NCBI RefSeq assembly: GCF_002208095.1 | Contig: NZ_CP017990.1 | Span: 1,302,001-1,366,000 of the forward strand | Direction: 5' to 3' | Length of the DNA: 64,000 bases | DNA from: Enterobacter cloacae complex sp. ECNIH7 | GTDB taxonomy: Bacteria; Pseudomonadota; Gammaproteobacteria; Enterobacterales; Enterobacteriaceae | Position numbers and translations under genes: made by a program | Notes under the pieces: model-generated | What the model was told of the DNA's origin: nothing | What the model saw: only the letters and a program-made list of their open reading frames with translations | The model's database searches: none | In this document: positions 42,735 to 51,752 of the stretch, piece after piece | Layout: each line of letters begins with the position of its first letter | Numbering within the stretch: the first letter of the stretch is position 1

Positions 42735-44840
42735 ATGAACAACTCAGGGAAATACCTTATATGGGCAGGGCTCTCCGTTGTGGGAGCCTTTGCCCTGGGC
42801 TATATCGCCCTCAACCGGGGGGAACAGATCAATGCGCTCTGGATCGTCGTCGCCTCCGTCTGCATTTATCTGATCGCGTACCGTTTTTATGGCCGCTATA
42901 TCGCCAAGAACGTTCTGGCCGTTGACGCTACGCGCATGACGCCTGCCGTCCGCCATAACGACGGGCTGGACTACGTGCCGACCGACAAAAAAGTGCTGTT
43001 CGGTCACCATTTTGCGGCGATTGCCGGAGCGGGCCCGCTGGTAGGGCCGGTGCTGGCGGCGCAGATGGGCTACCTGCCGGGTATGATCTGGATCCTCGCG
43101 GGCGTGGTGCTGGCGGGCGCGGTGCAGGACTTTATGGTGCTGTTCGTCTCCACCCGCCGCGACGGGCGTTCGCTGGGTGAGCTGGTGAAAGAGGAGATGG
43201 GGGCAACCGCCGGGGTAATTGCGCTGGTGGCGACCTTTATGATCATGGTGATCATCCTCGCGGTGCTGGCGATGATCGTGGTGAAAGCGCTGACCCACAG
43301 CCCGTGGGGGACCTATACCGTTGCCTTCACCATTCCGCTGGCGCTGTTTATGGGGATCTATATTCGCTACCTGCGCCCGGGCCGCATTGGTGAGGTGTCG
43401 GTAATTGGCCTGGTATTCCTGGTGTTCGCCATTATCTCCGGCGGCTGGGTGGCGGAAAGCCCGACCTGGGCGCCGTTCTTCGACTTTACCGGCGTCCAGC
43501 TGACCTGGATGCTGGTGGGCTATGGCTTTGTGGCGGCGGTGCTGCCGGTATGGCTGCTGCTGGCTCCGCGTGACTATCTCTCTACGTTCCTGAAAATCGG
43601 CACCATCGTCGGGCTGGCGATCGGCATTCTGATTATGCGTCCGACCCTGACCATGCCTGCGTTAACCAAATTCATTGACGGTACCGGCCCGGTCTGGACC
43701 GGTAACCTCTTCCCGTTCCTGTTTATCACCATCGCCTGCGGCGCGGTGTCGGGCTTCCACGCGCTGATCGCTTCCGGCACCACGCCGAAGATGCTGGCGA
43801 ATGAAAATCAGGCCTGCCTGATCGGCTACGGCGGCATGCTGATGGAATCCTTTGTCGCCATCATGGCGCTGGTCTCTGCCTGCATCATCGACCCGGGCGT
43901 GTATTTCGCGATGAACAGCCCGATGGCGGTACTGGCACCGGCTGGTACCGTTGACGTGGTGGCGTCCGCCGCGCAGGTAGTGAGCGGCTGGGGCTTTGCG
44001 ATTACCCCTGATACGTTGACGAGCATCGCCAGTGAAGTGGGCGAGCAGTCGATTATCTCCCGTGCGGGCGGGGCGCCGACGCTGGCGGTCGGCATGGCGT
44101 ATATTCTTCACGGCGCGCTGGGCGGGCTGATGGACGTGTCGTTCTGGTATCACTTCGCCATCCTGTTCGAGGCGCTGTTTATCCTGACGGCGGTAGATGC
44201 GGGTACCCGTGCGGCGCGCTTTATGCTGCAGGACCTGCTGGGGGTGATCTCCCCGAACCTGAAGCGTACCGATTCGCTCCCGGCTAACCTGCTGGCGACG
44301 GCGCTGTGCGTGCTGGCGTGGGGATACTTCCTGCACCAGGGCGTGGTCGATCCGCTGGGCGGGATTAACACCCTGTGGCCGCTGTTTGGTATCGCCAACC
44401 AGATGCTGGCGGGCATGGCGCTGATGCTCTGCGCGGTGGTGCTGTTCAAGATGAAGCGCCAGCGTTACGCGTGGGTGGCACTGGTGCCAACCGCGTGGCT
44501 GCTGATCTGTACCCTGACGGCGGGCTGGCAGAAGGCCTTCAGCCCGGACAATAAGGTGGGCTTCCTGGCGATCGCCAACAAGTTCCAGGCGATGATCGAC
44601 AGCGGTAAGATCCCGGCGCAGTACACCGAGTCCCAGCTGTCTCAGCTGGTGTTTAACAATCGTCTGGACGCCGGGCTGACCATCTTCTTTATGGTGGTGG
44701 TCGTGGTGCTGGCGTTGTATTCTCTGAAAACCGCGCTGGCGGCGTTGAAAAACGATAAGCCAACGGCGAAAGAGACGCCGTACGAGCCGATGCCTGAAAA
44801 CCTGGAAGAGATTGTGACCCAGGCGAAAGGGGCGCACTAA
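42735..44840 (+). CDS. cstA: Pyruvate/peptide transporter, carbon-starvation protein A
   Basis: 701 residues, E. coli length. N-terminal CstA domain (GHHFAAIAGAGPLVGPVLAA) and many membrane segments, about 16-18. Imports pyruvate and possibly peptides on entry to starvation. The 149-base gap after entH probably holds its own promoter. Paired with ybdD downstream. Confidence 0.95.
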   Translation: MNNSGKYLIWAGLSVVGAFALGYIALNRGEQINALWIVVASVCIYLIAYRFYGRYIAKNVLAVDATRMTPAVRHNDGLDYVPTDKKVLFGHHFAAIAGAGPLVGPVLAAQMGYLPGMIWILAGVVLAGAVQDFMVLFVSTRRDGRSLGELVKEEMGATAGVIALVATFMIMVIILAVLAMIVVKALTHSPWGTYTVAFTIPLALFMGIYIRYLRPGRIGEVSVIGLVFLVFAIISGGWVAESPTWAPFFDFTGVQLTWMLVGYGFVAAVLPVWLLLAPRDYLSTFLKIGTIVGLAIGILIMRPTLTMPALTKFIDGTGPVWTGNLFPFLFITIACGAVSGFHALIASGTTPKMLANENQACLIGYGGMLMESFVAIMALVSACIIDPGVYFAMNSPMAVLAPAGTVDVVASAAQVVSGWGFAITPDTLTSIASEVGEQSIISRAGGAPTLAVGMAYILHGALGGLMDVSFWYHFAILFEALFILTAVDAGTRAARFMLQDLLGVISPNLKRTDSLPANLLATALCVLAWGYFLHQGVVDPLGGINTLWPLFGIANQMLAGMALMLCAVVLFKMKRQRYAWVALVPTAWLLICTLTAGWQKAFSPDNKVGFLAIANKFQAMIDSGKIPAQYTESQLSQLVFNNRLDAGLTIFFMVVVVVLALYSLKTALAALKNDKPTAKETPYEPMPENLEEIVTQAKGAH

Positions 44841-44847
44841 CCTGTGT

Positions 44848-44916
44848 GCCGGGTGGCGGCTTCGCCTTACCCGGCACACATTTCTTCTCCGGCCTTTCCC
44901 TTCGGGAGAGGGCCGG
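44848..44916. repeat. REP element plus short CCCTTCGGG-type hairpin
   Basis: GCCGGGTGGCGGCTTCGCCT-TACCCGGC (44848-44875), then CCGGCCTTTCCCTTCGGGAGAGG (44890-44912), a compact member of the second repeat family. They lie inside the cstA-ybdD transcript. Confidence 0.65.
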
Positions 44917-44936
44917 AAACAAACGAGACACTGATT

Positions 44937-45134
44937 ATGTTCGACACCCTTTCCAAAGCAGGTAAGTACCTGGGCCAGGCCGCCAAAATGATGATTGGCG
45001 TGCCGGACTACGACAATTACGTCGAGCATATGCGCGTTAACCATCCGGACCAGACGCCCATGACCTACGAAGAATTTTTCCGCGACCGCCAGGATGCCCG
45101 CTACGGCGGCAAGGGCGGGGCGAAGTGCTGTTAA
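44937..45134 (+). CDS. ybdD: Small YbdD/YjiX-family protein
   Basis: 65 residues, E. coli length, from ATG 44937. DUF466 features: [18 protein letters not shown], then [17 protein letters not shown] and a terminal CC. It accompanies cstA (as yjiX does btsT) and may assist the transporter. Its stop overlaps the end of the converging antitoxin gene by four bases. Confidence 0.93.
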   Translation: MFDTLSKAGKYLGQAAKMMIGVPDYDNYVEHMRVNHPDQTPMTYEEFFRDRQDARYGGKGGAKCC

Positions 45135-45535
45135 CCCTCTTTCGGTAAATAGAGGCTGATCTGTTCCTGCTTGCAGCCGTAGATCGCCGCCAGCTTTTCA
45201 CGGGTGCGCTTTTGCGGACGGGAGTCGAGCGCTTCCAGCTGCGACACGGCGGACTGGGTGATGCCGAGTTTTTCCGCCACCTCCTGCTGGGACATGCCGC
45301 GCAGGATACGCCACGCGGCCTGCAGGCTGACGTTCTGCCAGGTCATGATGCTGCATACTTCTCCCGGCAATTCCACGTCATCCAGATTATCGTGTTCGAC
45401 TTCAATATCCTCCAGATCGTCATCGGTTTCGTCGTCAATTTCTGCCATCTGTAAGAGCATACGAAAATATTCGTGATAGGGAATAACGACGTACTGCGTT
45501 TTCCCATTATCGTCCTTGATTAGCTGTACAGCCAT
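45131..45535 (-). CDS. XRE-family antitoxin
   Basis: 134 residues from ATG 45535. Acidic middle ([20 protein letters not shown]) followed by a C-terminal helix-turn-helix [24 protein letters not shown]-binding C-terminus with a toxin-contacting N-terminus suggests an antitoxin that autoregulates the pair. It starts within the toxin gene (29-base overlap). Confidence 0.85.
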   Translation of the reverse strand: MAVQLIKDDNGKTQYVVIPYHEYFRMLLQMAEIDDETDDDLEDIEVEHDNLDDVELPGEVCSIMTWQNVSLQAAWRILRGMSQQEVAEKLGITQSAVSQLEALDSRPQKRTREKLAAIYGCKQEQISLYLPKEG

Positions 45536-45812
45536 AGTTGGCACTCTCCTCATGCAGGTAAGTCGTTGAAGTTCTGCGCTTGACGGCCAAAACATAACAA
45601 TGGTCATCGGGAGCGTCCCGAAGCGTATAGACGATGCGGTAATCGCCTACGCGAAGCCGGAAATGATTTTCTGCCGTCGATATTTTTTTGATATCGGGCC
45701 GGGGAGCCGAGCTGTCATCCAGCTCGGGGAGCTTTACCTCAATTCGACGCTGATATCGCTCGTCAATTCTGGAAAATGCCTTTTTTGCACCATTTGACCA
45801 GACAATCTTCAT
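45507..45812 (-). CDS. RelE/ParE-type toxin
   Basis: 101 residues from ATG 45812. RelE-superfamily traits: SNGAKKAFSRIDERYQRRI, LRVGDYRIVYTL and VLAVKRRTSTTY. Likely a ribosome-dependent mRNA interferase or gyrase poison. The toxin-first order is HigBA-like. The pair lies between ybdD and the SDR/hcxA genes. Confidence 0.85.
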   Translation of the reverse strand: MKIVWSNGAKKAFSRIDERYQRRIEVKLPELDDSSAPRPDIKKISTAENHFRLRVGDYRIVYTLRDAPDDHCYVLAVKRRTSTTYLHEESANYGCTANQGR

Positions 45813-45995
45813 CCGTACCTCCACTGTACGCCCACACAAAGTATAAGGAAATAATAAGGCTATTAGATAAATTCCGAATTTCTAATGGGATACTGTAGAG
45901 CGGTGAAATAACCGGAGAAAGCGGCAAAACGCGAACCGTCGAGGGCGCTCGGAAACGCCTCTGCCGGGCGACAGAGGCTTGCAGGGAGATTGCGA

Positions 45996-46739
45996 TCAGG
46001 CGTTCAAACCGCCGTCCACGTCCAGGCCGGTACCGGAGATCTGCCCGGCCGCCGGGCTGGCAAGAAACGTGACCGCCGCCGCGACGTCTTCCGGCTGACC
46101 GTAATGACCCAAAGCAATAAGCTGACGCTGAGAGTCAGCCTGTTCCCCGTCTTCCGGGTTCATATCGCTGTTGGTGGGGCCGGGGTGCACCAGGTTAACG
46201 GTAATACCGCGCGGCCCTAAATCACGAGCCAGCCCGCGGGTGAGGGAATTCAGCGCCGATTTGGTCATCGAGTAAACGGCAATGCCCGGCTGCGCCACGC
46301 GGTTTGCCAGACAGCTTCCGATATTGATAATGCGCCCGCCGTCGGACATGTGCACCAGCGCTTCCTGAATGGCGATCACCACGCCGCGAATATTGACGTT
46401 GATAAGGGCGTCAATGTCCGCCAGCGTCATGGACTCCAGCGGGCCGCCGCGCGCGATCCCGGCGTTGTTGACCAGAATGTCCAGCCCGCCAAGAGAACGC
46501 GCCGCATGGGTGACGGCATCCTGAATCGCCTGCGCGCTGGCGCTGTCGGCCTGCACGGCTTCGCTGTGGCGCCCCAGCGCCTTAATCTCATCGGCGACCG
46601 CCTGGGCTTTATCGGCAGATTTTTCATACGTAATAATCACATCCGCACCGGCGCGCGCCAGCGACAGGGCAATCGCACGACCCAGCCCGCGGCTGGCACC
46701 GGTAACCAGCGCCTTTTTACCTGTTAAATCGATCTGCAT
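45996..46739 (-). CDS. SDR-family oxidoreductase
   Basis: 247 residues. TGASRGLG NADP site, NNAGIARGG, catalytic YSMTKSAL. Similar in type to 3-oxoacyl-ACP reductase-like SDRs and to E. coli BdcA. Substrate unknown. Apparently single, with its own short upstream gap before hcxA. Confidence 0.8.
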   Translation of the reverse strand: MQIDLTGKKALVTGASRGLGRAIALSLARAGADVIITYEKSADKAQAVADEIKALGRHSEAVQADSASAQAIQDAVTHAARSLGGLDILVNNAGIARGGPLESMTLADIDALINVNIRGVVIAIQEALVHMSDGGRIINIGSCLANRVAQPGIAVYSMTKSALNSLTRGLARDLGPRGITVNLVHPGPTNSDMNPEDGEQADSQRQLIALGHYGQPEDVAAAVTFLASPAAGQISGTGLDVDGGLNA

Positions 46740-46796
46740 GATGACCTCGTTACGAGAGTGGTAAGAATCATCATTAGGTATAGCCTGTCGGGGCGA

Positions 46797-47885
46797 TTAA
46801 CGGCTGAAGGATTCCACTTTCTCAAACGCGGCGCGCAGAACGTCAGGCGTTAACGTAACAGGTAAATAGTGAATCGACTCCACCGGGCGCAGGGTGTGGG
46901 CGATGACCCGATCCAGCTCGTCGCGGTTATTGATGTCGACGTCCAGCTCGCACAGCGTGGTCGGCAGGTTAAAACGCTGGTACGCCGCGACCAGTTGCGC
47001 CAGCACGTCGTCCTGGCCGAGCAGGGCGCTCTGCACCAGAATCCCGTAGGCTACCTTGGTGCCGTGCAGGTATTTTTCCGTCTGCGGCAGCACGGTTAAG
47101 CCGTTGTGTACCGCATGCGCCGCCGCCACGCGGGTATAGCGCTCGCCCAGGCCGCCAACCATTCCGCCGCCGGCGATGATTGCATCGACCACGTCCCGAA
47201 ACGCCTGCGTCTGTTCGCCGCGCTGCTGGTCGGCCAGCGCCTCTTCGCTGCGCGTCAGCAGCACGTCGCGGATCGCCAGCGCGCCGTTGATGCCCAGCCG
47301 CACGGTCAGCGGCAGGTTCTCCGGCTCAGGTGCCAATACCACCGCTTCGTACCACTTCGCCAGCGTATCGCCGATGCCCGCCAGCAGATACTCCGCCGGG
47401 GCGTTAAGGACGATCTGCGGCTCCACCAGCACCAGGAAGTTGGCGTCGTCGAAGATCTCAAAATGCAGCGCCTGACCGGCATCGTTGTACCAGACGGAGA
47501 GCGGGGTCCACGCCGCGCAGGTGGCGGCAATGGTGGGGATGCCCACGAACGTCACCCCTAAGCGGCGCGCCACGGCCTTGACGGTATCCATCACCGCGCC
47601 GCCGCCGACGCCAATCACCACGCTGGCATCGCTGCCGGATTCATTCACCAGATGGGTGACGTCGCGCTCGCTGCAGTGGCCTTTAAACAGCAGGCGTTTC
47701 GCCCCTGGCGCGTTAAAGCTCTCCGGCAGGAAAGGGCGCGCGCCTTCGATAGCGCGCTCGCCGTAAATCCACACCGCGCGGGAAAGCTGTTCCGGGGTAA
47801 AGAAGTTATCCAGCCGCGCAAGGCTTCCTGGATGAGAGAAGTAGTTCGCCGGGCCAGGCACGACGCGGATATCGGTGTTGCTCAT
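46797..47885 (-). CDS. hcxA: Hydroxycarboxylate dehydrogenase A
   Basis: 362 residues, equal to E. coli YbdH/HcxA and clearly of that family (VVPGPANYFSHPGSLARLDN start). Iron-containing alcohol/glycerol dehydrogenase fold: GVGGGAVMDTVKAVARRLG binds NADPH; metal ligands lie in LLAGIGDTLAKW and HAVHNGLTVLP. It reduces 2-oxo acids such as 2-oxoglutarate and 2-oxobutyrate. Divergent from the sugar-type ABC operon. Confidence 0.93.
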   Translation of the reverse strand: MSNTDIRVVPGPANYFSHPGSLARLDNFFTPEQLSRAVWIYGERAIEGARPFLPESFNAPGAKRLLFKGHCSERDVTHLVNESGSDASVVIGVGGGAVMDTVKAVARRLGVTFVGIPTIAATCAAWTPLSVWYNDAGQALHFEIFDDANFLVLVEPQIVLNAPAEYLLAGIGDTLAKWYEAVVLAPEPENLPLTVRLGINGALAIRDVLLTRSEEALADQQRGEQTQAFRDVVDAIIAGGGMVGGLGERYTRVAAAHAVHNGLTVLPQTEKYLHGTKVAYGILVQSALLGQDDVLAQLVAAYQRFNLPTTLCELDVDINNRDELDRVIAHTLRPVESIHYLPVTLTPDVLRAAFEKVESFSR

Positions 47886-48044
47886 GATGGTGTCCTTTTT
47901 GCGGAAGCGCTAACCCGATGTTATGTCTGGACATCCGGATGGCTAATAATATTTCGCTTTAACTTATGCCTTTTCCGTCGTTGTCAGTCAACCGGAGCTG
48001 TGAAAAATTCGATAAATCAGAAGAGTAATGAAGGATTTACGCGG
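47886..48044. promoter_or_regulatory. hcxA/ABC divergent promoter region
   Basis: 159 bases. Contains the palindrome ATGTC-TG-GACAT (47923-47934), immediately followed by ATCCGGAT, and an AT-rich stretch (47942-47962) suitable for a promoter. The operator identity is unknown. Confidence 0.35.
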
Positions 48045-49547
48045 ATGGTTTCCAGTCGCCTTGAGATGCGCGGTATCAGCCTGGCCTTTTCCGGCTTTCA
48101 GGCGCTGTCGCGCGTGGACTTTACCTTAACCGGCGGATCCGTACACGCCCTGACCGGCGCCAACGGCGCGGGGAAATCGACGCTGATGGCGGTGCTGTGC
48201 GGCACGCACGACCACTATGAGGGCGAGATCAGCATCAACAACCAGCCGGTGAGCATCCGCGAACCGCTTGACGCCAAACGGCTGGGGATCCACCTCGTTC
48301 AGCAGGAGGTGGACGTGGCGCTGATCCCGGGGTTAAGCATTGCCGAAAACATCATGCTCGACCAGCTGGCGCAGCCAGGGCATCGCTTCAGCTGGCGCGC
48401 GATCCGCCAGCAGGCGAGACAGGCGCTGGCGCAGCTCGACGTGACGCTGGACGTTCGCCGTTCCATCGACGGCTGTTCGCTGGCCGAAAAGCAGCAGATT
48501 TTGCTGGCGCGGGCGCTGTCCCACCACTGCCGTTTTTTGATTCTTGATGAGCCCACCGCGCCGCTGGACGCGCATGAGAGCGAGCGCCTGTTTGGGGTGG
48601 TGAGACGCTTAAAGCAGCAGGGCATCGGCGTGGTGTTTATCTCTCACCGCATTCACGAGCTGAAGGCCATCTGCGACACCCTGACGGTGTTGCGCGACGG
48701 CAAGCTGATCGAGTCCGGCCCGATGGCCGATCTTAGCGGCGAAGCGATCGTCGAGAAGATGCTCGGCCACGTGCTGAGCGATATCTATCCGCCCGCGAGG
48801 CCGCCGCACGGCGAAGAGACGCTGCTGCGGGTGGAAGGTCTGCATGACGACGCGCTGCTGAAAGATATCTCCCTGCACCTGCGCAAAGGCGAAATTCTCG
48901 GGATTGCCGGGCTGGCGGGCGCGGGAAAAACTGAACTCTGCAAGGCGCTGTTTGGCGCCACCAAAAGCCGCGTGGCGCGCGGTGAGCTGAATCATCAATC
49001 CTGGCAGCCGTGCGACCCGGCCGACTCCGTGCTGCGCGGTCTGGCGCTGGTGCCGGAGGAGCGGCGCAAAGAGGGCATTTTTATCGACGAACCGGTGAGC
49101 ATGAACCTTGCCGTGTGCGCAGATAACAGCTTTTCGCGCTGGAGCCTTTTTGGCCATCGTCAGGCGTGGCGCTGGGCGGAAGAGGTGATAGCCCGCGTCG
49201 GCGTGCGCGCGCGTGGGCCGGGGCAGGTGCTGCGCCGTCTCTCCGGCGGCAACCAGCAGAAGGTTGCCATCGGTAAATGGCTGCGCAATGACGCCAGCGT
49301 GCTGATATTCGACGAGCCGACCAAAGGCGTGGACGTGAAGGCCAAAACCGATCTGTTCCAGCTGATTGACGGCCTGGCGCGCGAGGGCAAAGGGGTAATT
49401 TACGCTTCGGGCGAATTTGCCGAACTGGTCGGGCTGTGCGACCGCATCTGCGTGCTGTGGGACGGGCGCATCGTGGCGGAAATCGCCGGGGCCGAGGCCC
49501 GCGAAGAGACACTACTTTATTATTCAACCGGAGGAACGGCGTCGTGA
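48045..49547 (+). CDS. Sugar ABC importer ATP-binding protein (RbsA/MglA type)
   Basis: 500 residues from ATG 48045, the usual double-cassette length. First cassette: GANGAGKST, signature SLAEKQQILLARAL, Walker B FLILDEPTAPLD. Second: GLAGAGKTEL and LSGGNQQKVAIGKWL. Starts a four-gene unit; its stop overlaps the permease start. Substrate not recognisable from sequence. Confidence 0.92.
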   Translation: MVSSRLEMRGISLAFSGFQALSRVDFTLTGGSVHALTGANGAGKSTLMAVLCGTHDHYEGEISINNQPVSIREPLDAKRLGIHLVQQEVDVALIPGLSIAENIMLDQLAQPGHRFSWRAIRQQARQALAQLDVTLDVRRSIDGCSLAEKQQILLARALSHHCRFLILDEPTAPLDAHESERLFGVVRRLKQQGIGVVFISHRIHELKAICDTLTVLRDGKLIESGPMADLSGEAIVEKMLGHVLSDIYPPARPPHGEETLLRVEGLHDDALLKDISLHLRKGEILGIAGLAGAGKTELCKALFGATKSRVARGELNHQSWQPCDPADSVLRGLALVPEERRKEGIFIDEPVSMNLAVCADNSFSRWSLFGHRQAWRWAEEVIARVGVRARGPGQVLRRLSGGNQQKVAIGKWLRNDASVLIFDEPTKGVDVKAKTDLFQLIDGLAREGKGVIYASGEFAELVGLCDRICVLWDGRIVAEIAGAEAREETLLYYSTGGTAS

Positions 49548-50539
49548 GCAAGGCCCTTTCAGTGAACGCGGCGGCGTCTGGCCGCCAGCAGATTTTCGAT
49601 TTTCTCTACAGGTGGGGCATGCTGTTGACCGTCGTCGCGCTGGTGGCCGTCTTTGGCCTGGCGTCGGACAGCTTCCTCGATCCGAACAACATCATCAACA
49701 TTCTGCGCTCAATTGCCATCGTGACGGTGATTGCCATTGGCGTGTCGATCTCGTTGACCATCGGCGGGTTCGATCTCTCCGTCGGATCCACCGCCTCGCT
49801 GGCGAACGCGCTGGTGGTTTCACTTTTCGTCTGGCACGGCTTGGGTACCACCGAGTCGATTCTGATCACCCTCGCGCTCTGCACCCTGGTGGGGCTGTTT
49901 AACGCTTTTCTGATCGTCATCCTGCGTATTCCGGACATGCTCGCGACGCTTGCCAGCCTGTTCGTCATTCAGGGCGTGGCGATGACCTACAGCTACGGCG
50001 GGTCGATTACCGAGAATATGGTGCTGCCGAGCGGCGACATGGCGGAAGGGACCATTCCGGCGGCGTTCAGCCTGCTGGGGCAGGTGCCGACCATCGTGAT
50101 CGTCATGCTGGTGGTGACCGTTCTGGCGCAGCTGGGCCTCTCGTTGACCACGCACGGGCGCCGGATGTACGCCATCGGCGGCAACCCCGAAGCCGCGCGT
50201 CTCTCCGGCATTCGTACCACGCGCTACAAGGTGGCGGCCTACGTGATTGCCTCTCTGCTGGCGGGACTGGGCGGGATTTTGCTGGCTTCGCGCATCGGTT
50301 CGTCGCAGGTAAATGCGGGCGGCGGATACCTGATGGATGCGGTGGCGGCGGCGTGGATTGGCTTCTCCCTGGCAGGCTCCGGCAAGCCGAACGCGCTGGG
50401 AACCCTGGTCGGAGCGGTCATTCTCGGCGTGCTGTCGAACGGGCTGGTGATGCTATCCGTGCCGTACTACGCCATGGACATTATAAAAGGGCTGGTGCTC
50501 GCAGTAGCGCTGGCGATTACCTACATACAAAAACGCTGA
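49544..50539 (+). CDS. Sugar ABC importer permease (RbsC type)
   Basis: 331 residues from a GTG start that overlaps the ATPase stop by four bases; GGAGGAAC lies seven bases upstream. Eight to ten membrane segments; RbsC-like motifs IGGFDLSVGSTASLANAL and GGNPEAARLSGIRTTRYKV. Works with the ATPase and binding protein on either side. Confidence 0.92.
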   Translation: MSKALSVNAAASGRQQIFDFLYRWGMLLTVVALVAVFGLASDSFLDPNNIINILRSIAIVTVIAIGVSISLTIGGFDLSVGSTASLANALVVSLFVWHGLGTTESILITLALCTLVGLFNAFLIVILRIPDMLATLASLFVIQGVAMTYSYGGSITENMVLPSGDMAEGTIPAAFSLLGQVPTIVIVMLVVTVLAQLGLSLTTHGRRMYAIGGNPEAARLSGIRTTRYKVAAYVIASLLAGLGGILLASRIGSSQVNAGGGYLMDAVAAAWIGFSLAGSGKPNALGTLVGAVILGVLSNGLVMLSVPYYAMDIIKGLVLAVALAITYIQKR

Positions 50540-50558
50540 CAACACAACGGGATAAAAA

Positions 50559-51623
50559 ATGAAAAAGATTGCACTCTCTTTGGTGGCACTTGGGTTGCTC
50601 ACTGCTCTGCCAGGCTTCGCGGCTACGCCCGCGCCGCTTCCGGCTGCCATTGCGAACCATGACGGCCCGATCCGCATCGCGGTGATCCGTAACCTCGGCT
50701 CAGACGACAACACCACGCAGTTTATTGCCGGGGCAATTCAGGAAGGGAAAAAGCTCGGCTTTAAGGTCAGCACCTTTTTAAGCAACGGGGACGACGCCAA
50801 ATTCCAGGACTTCGTGAACCAGGCCATCAGCCAGAAATATGACGGGATTATTCTCTCTCAGGGGCGCGATCCGTACTCCACCGCGCTGGTAAAGAAAGCG
50901 GTGGATGCCGGGATCAAAGTTTCAGTCTTTGATACGGCGGTTAACGGCGAGATCCCGGGCGTAACCGTCACCCAGCAGGACGATGCCTCCCTGACGAACC
51001 TCTCCTTCGGCCAGCTGGCGAAAGATTTCAACGGCAAGGCCAATATCGTCAAGCTGTGGGTGGCGGGCTTCCCGCCGATGGAGCGTCGTCAGGCGGCCTA
51101 TAAAGAGCTGCAAAAGCAGTATCCGGACATCAAAGAGCTGGAGTCTATCGGCGCCGTTTCCTCTGACGTGCAGGGCGATACCGCCAACAAGGTGGGTGCA
51201 ATCCTCGCGAAATATCCGAAAGGCAAAATCGACGCCATCTGGGGCACGTGGGACGCCTTCAGCCAGGGCGCGTATAAGGCGCTGAAAGAGAACGGCCGCA
51301 CCGAAATCAAGCTCTACAGCATCGACATCTCCAACCAGGACCTGCAGCTGATGCGCGAGCCGGGCAGCGCGTGGAAGGTGAGCGTGGCGGTGGATCCGAA
51401 GCTGATTGGCGCGACTAACGTGCGTCTGGTGGCGAACAAGATTGCCGGGGAAGCCACGCCTGCGACCTACGATTTCAAAGCGGCGGCCATTCCTCAGGCG
51501 CTGCTGACCGCCCAGCCGGGCCCGGTGAACGTGGCGTCGCTGGGGAAAATCATTCCGGGCTGGGGCCAGACGGAAGATTTTATCGCGCCATGGTTTGCGA
51601 CGCTGGAAGCGAAGAATAAATAA
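50559..51623 (+). CDS. Periplasmic sugar-type binding protein
   Basis: 354 residues. Signal peptide 1-21 (MKKIALSLVALGLLTALPGFA). Periplasmic-binding-protein/LacI fold (Peripla_BP_4): IRIAVIRNLGSDDNTTQFIA, YDGIILSQGRDP, DAIWGTWDAFSQGA. The ligand is unknown; GTWDA and SQGRDP are candidate pocket segments. 19 bases after the permease. Confidence 0.9.
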   Translation: MKKIALSLVALGLLTALPGFAATPAPLPAAIANHDGPIRIAVIRNLGSDDNTTQFIAGAIQEGKKLGFKVSTFLSNGDDAKFQDFVNQAISQKYDGIILSQGRDPYSTALVKKAVDAGIKVSVFDTAVNGEIPGVTVTQQDDASLTNLSFGQLAKDFNGKANIVKLWVAGFPPMERRQAAYKELQKQYPDIKELESIGAVSSDVQGDTANKVGAILAKYPKGKIDAIWGTWDAFSQGAYKALKENGRTEIKLYSIDISNQDLQLMREPGSAWKVSVAVDPKLIGATNVRLVANKIAGEATPATYDFKAAAIPQALLTAQPGPVNVASLGKIIPGWGQTEDFIAPWFATLEAKNK

Positions 51624-51629
51624 AACCAG

Positions 51630-51739
51630 GCCGGGTGGCGTCAGGTGCGGCCTGATGCCCTCACCCCGGCCCTCTCCCGCACGGAGAGGGGGAAAACCAA
51701 CAGTACCCGTAGGCCCGGTAAGCGTAGCGCCAACGGGCG
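51630..51739. repeat. Composite REP / CCCTCACCCC repeat
   Basis: Half REP (GCCGGGTGGCG, 51630-51640), a full second-family unit CCCTCACCCCGGCCCTCTCC-CGCACG-GAGAGGG (51658-51690), then a REP unit GTAGGCCCGGTAAGCGTAGC-GCCAACGGGC (51709-51738). It lies inside the operon, just before the last gene. Confidence 0.7.
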
Positions 51740-51752
51740 AAAGGAGTTCAAG

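Noticed and set aside
43662..45044. 460-residue minus-strand frame opposite cstA
   Set aside because: Arg/His/Gln-rich antisense translation, no ribosome site, and it covers cstA and ybdD.
47923..47934. MetJ-like box upstream of the sugar-type importer
   Set aside because: ATGTCTGG/ACATCCGG is not close to AGACGTCT and there is no tandem array.
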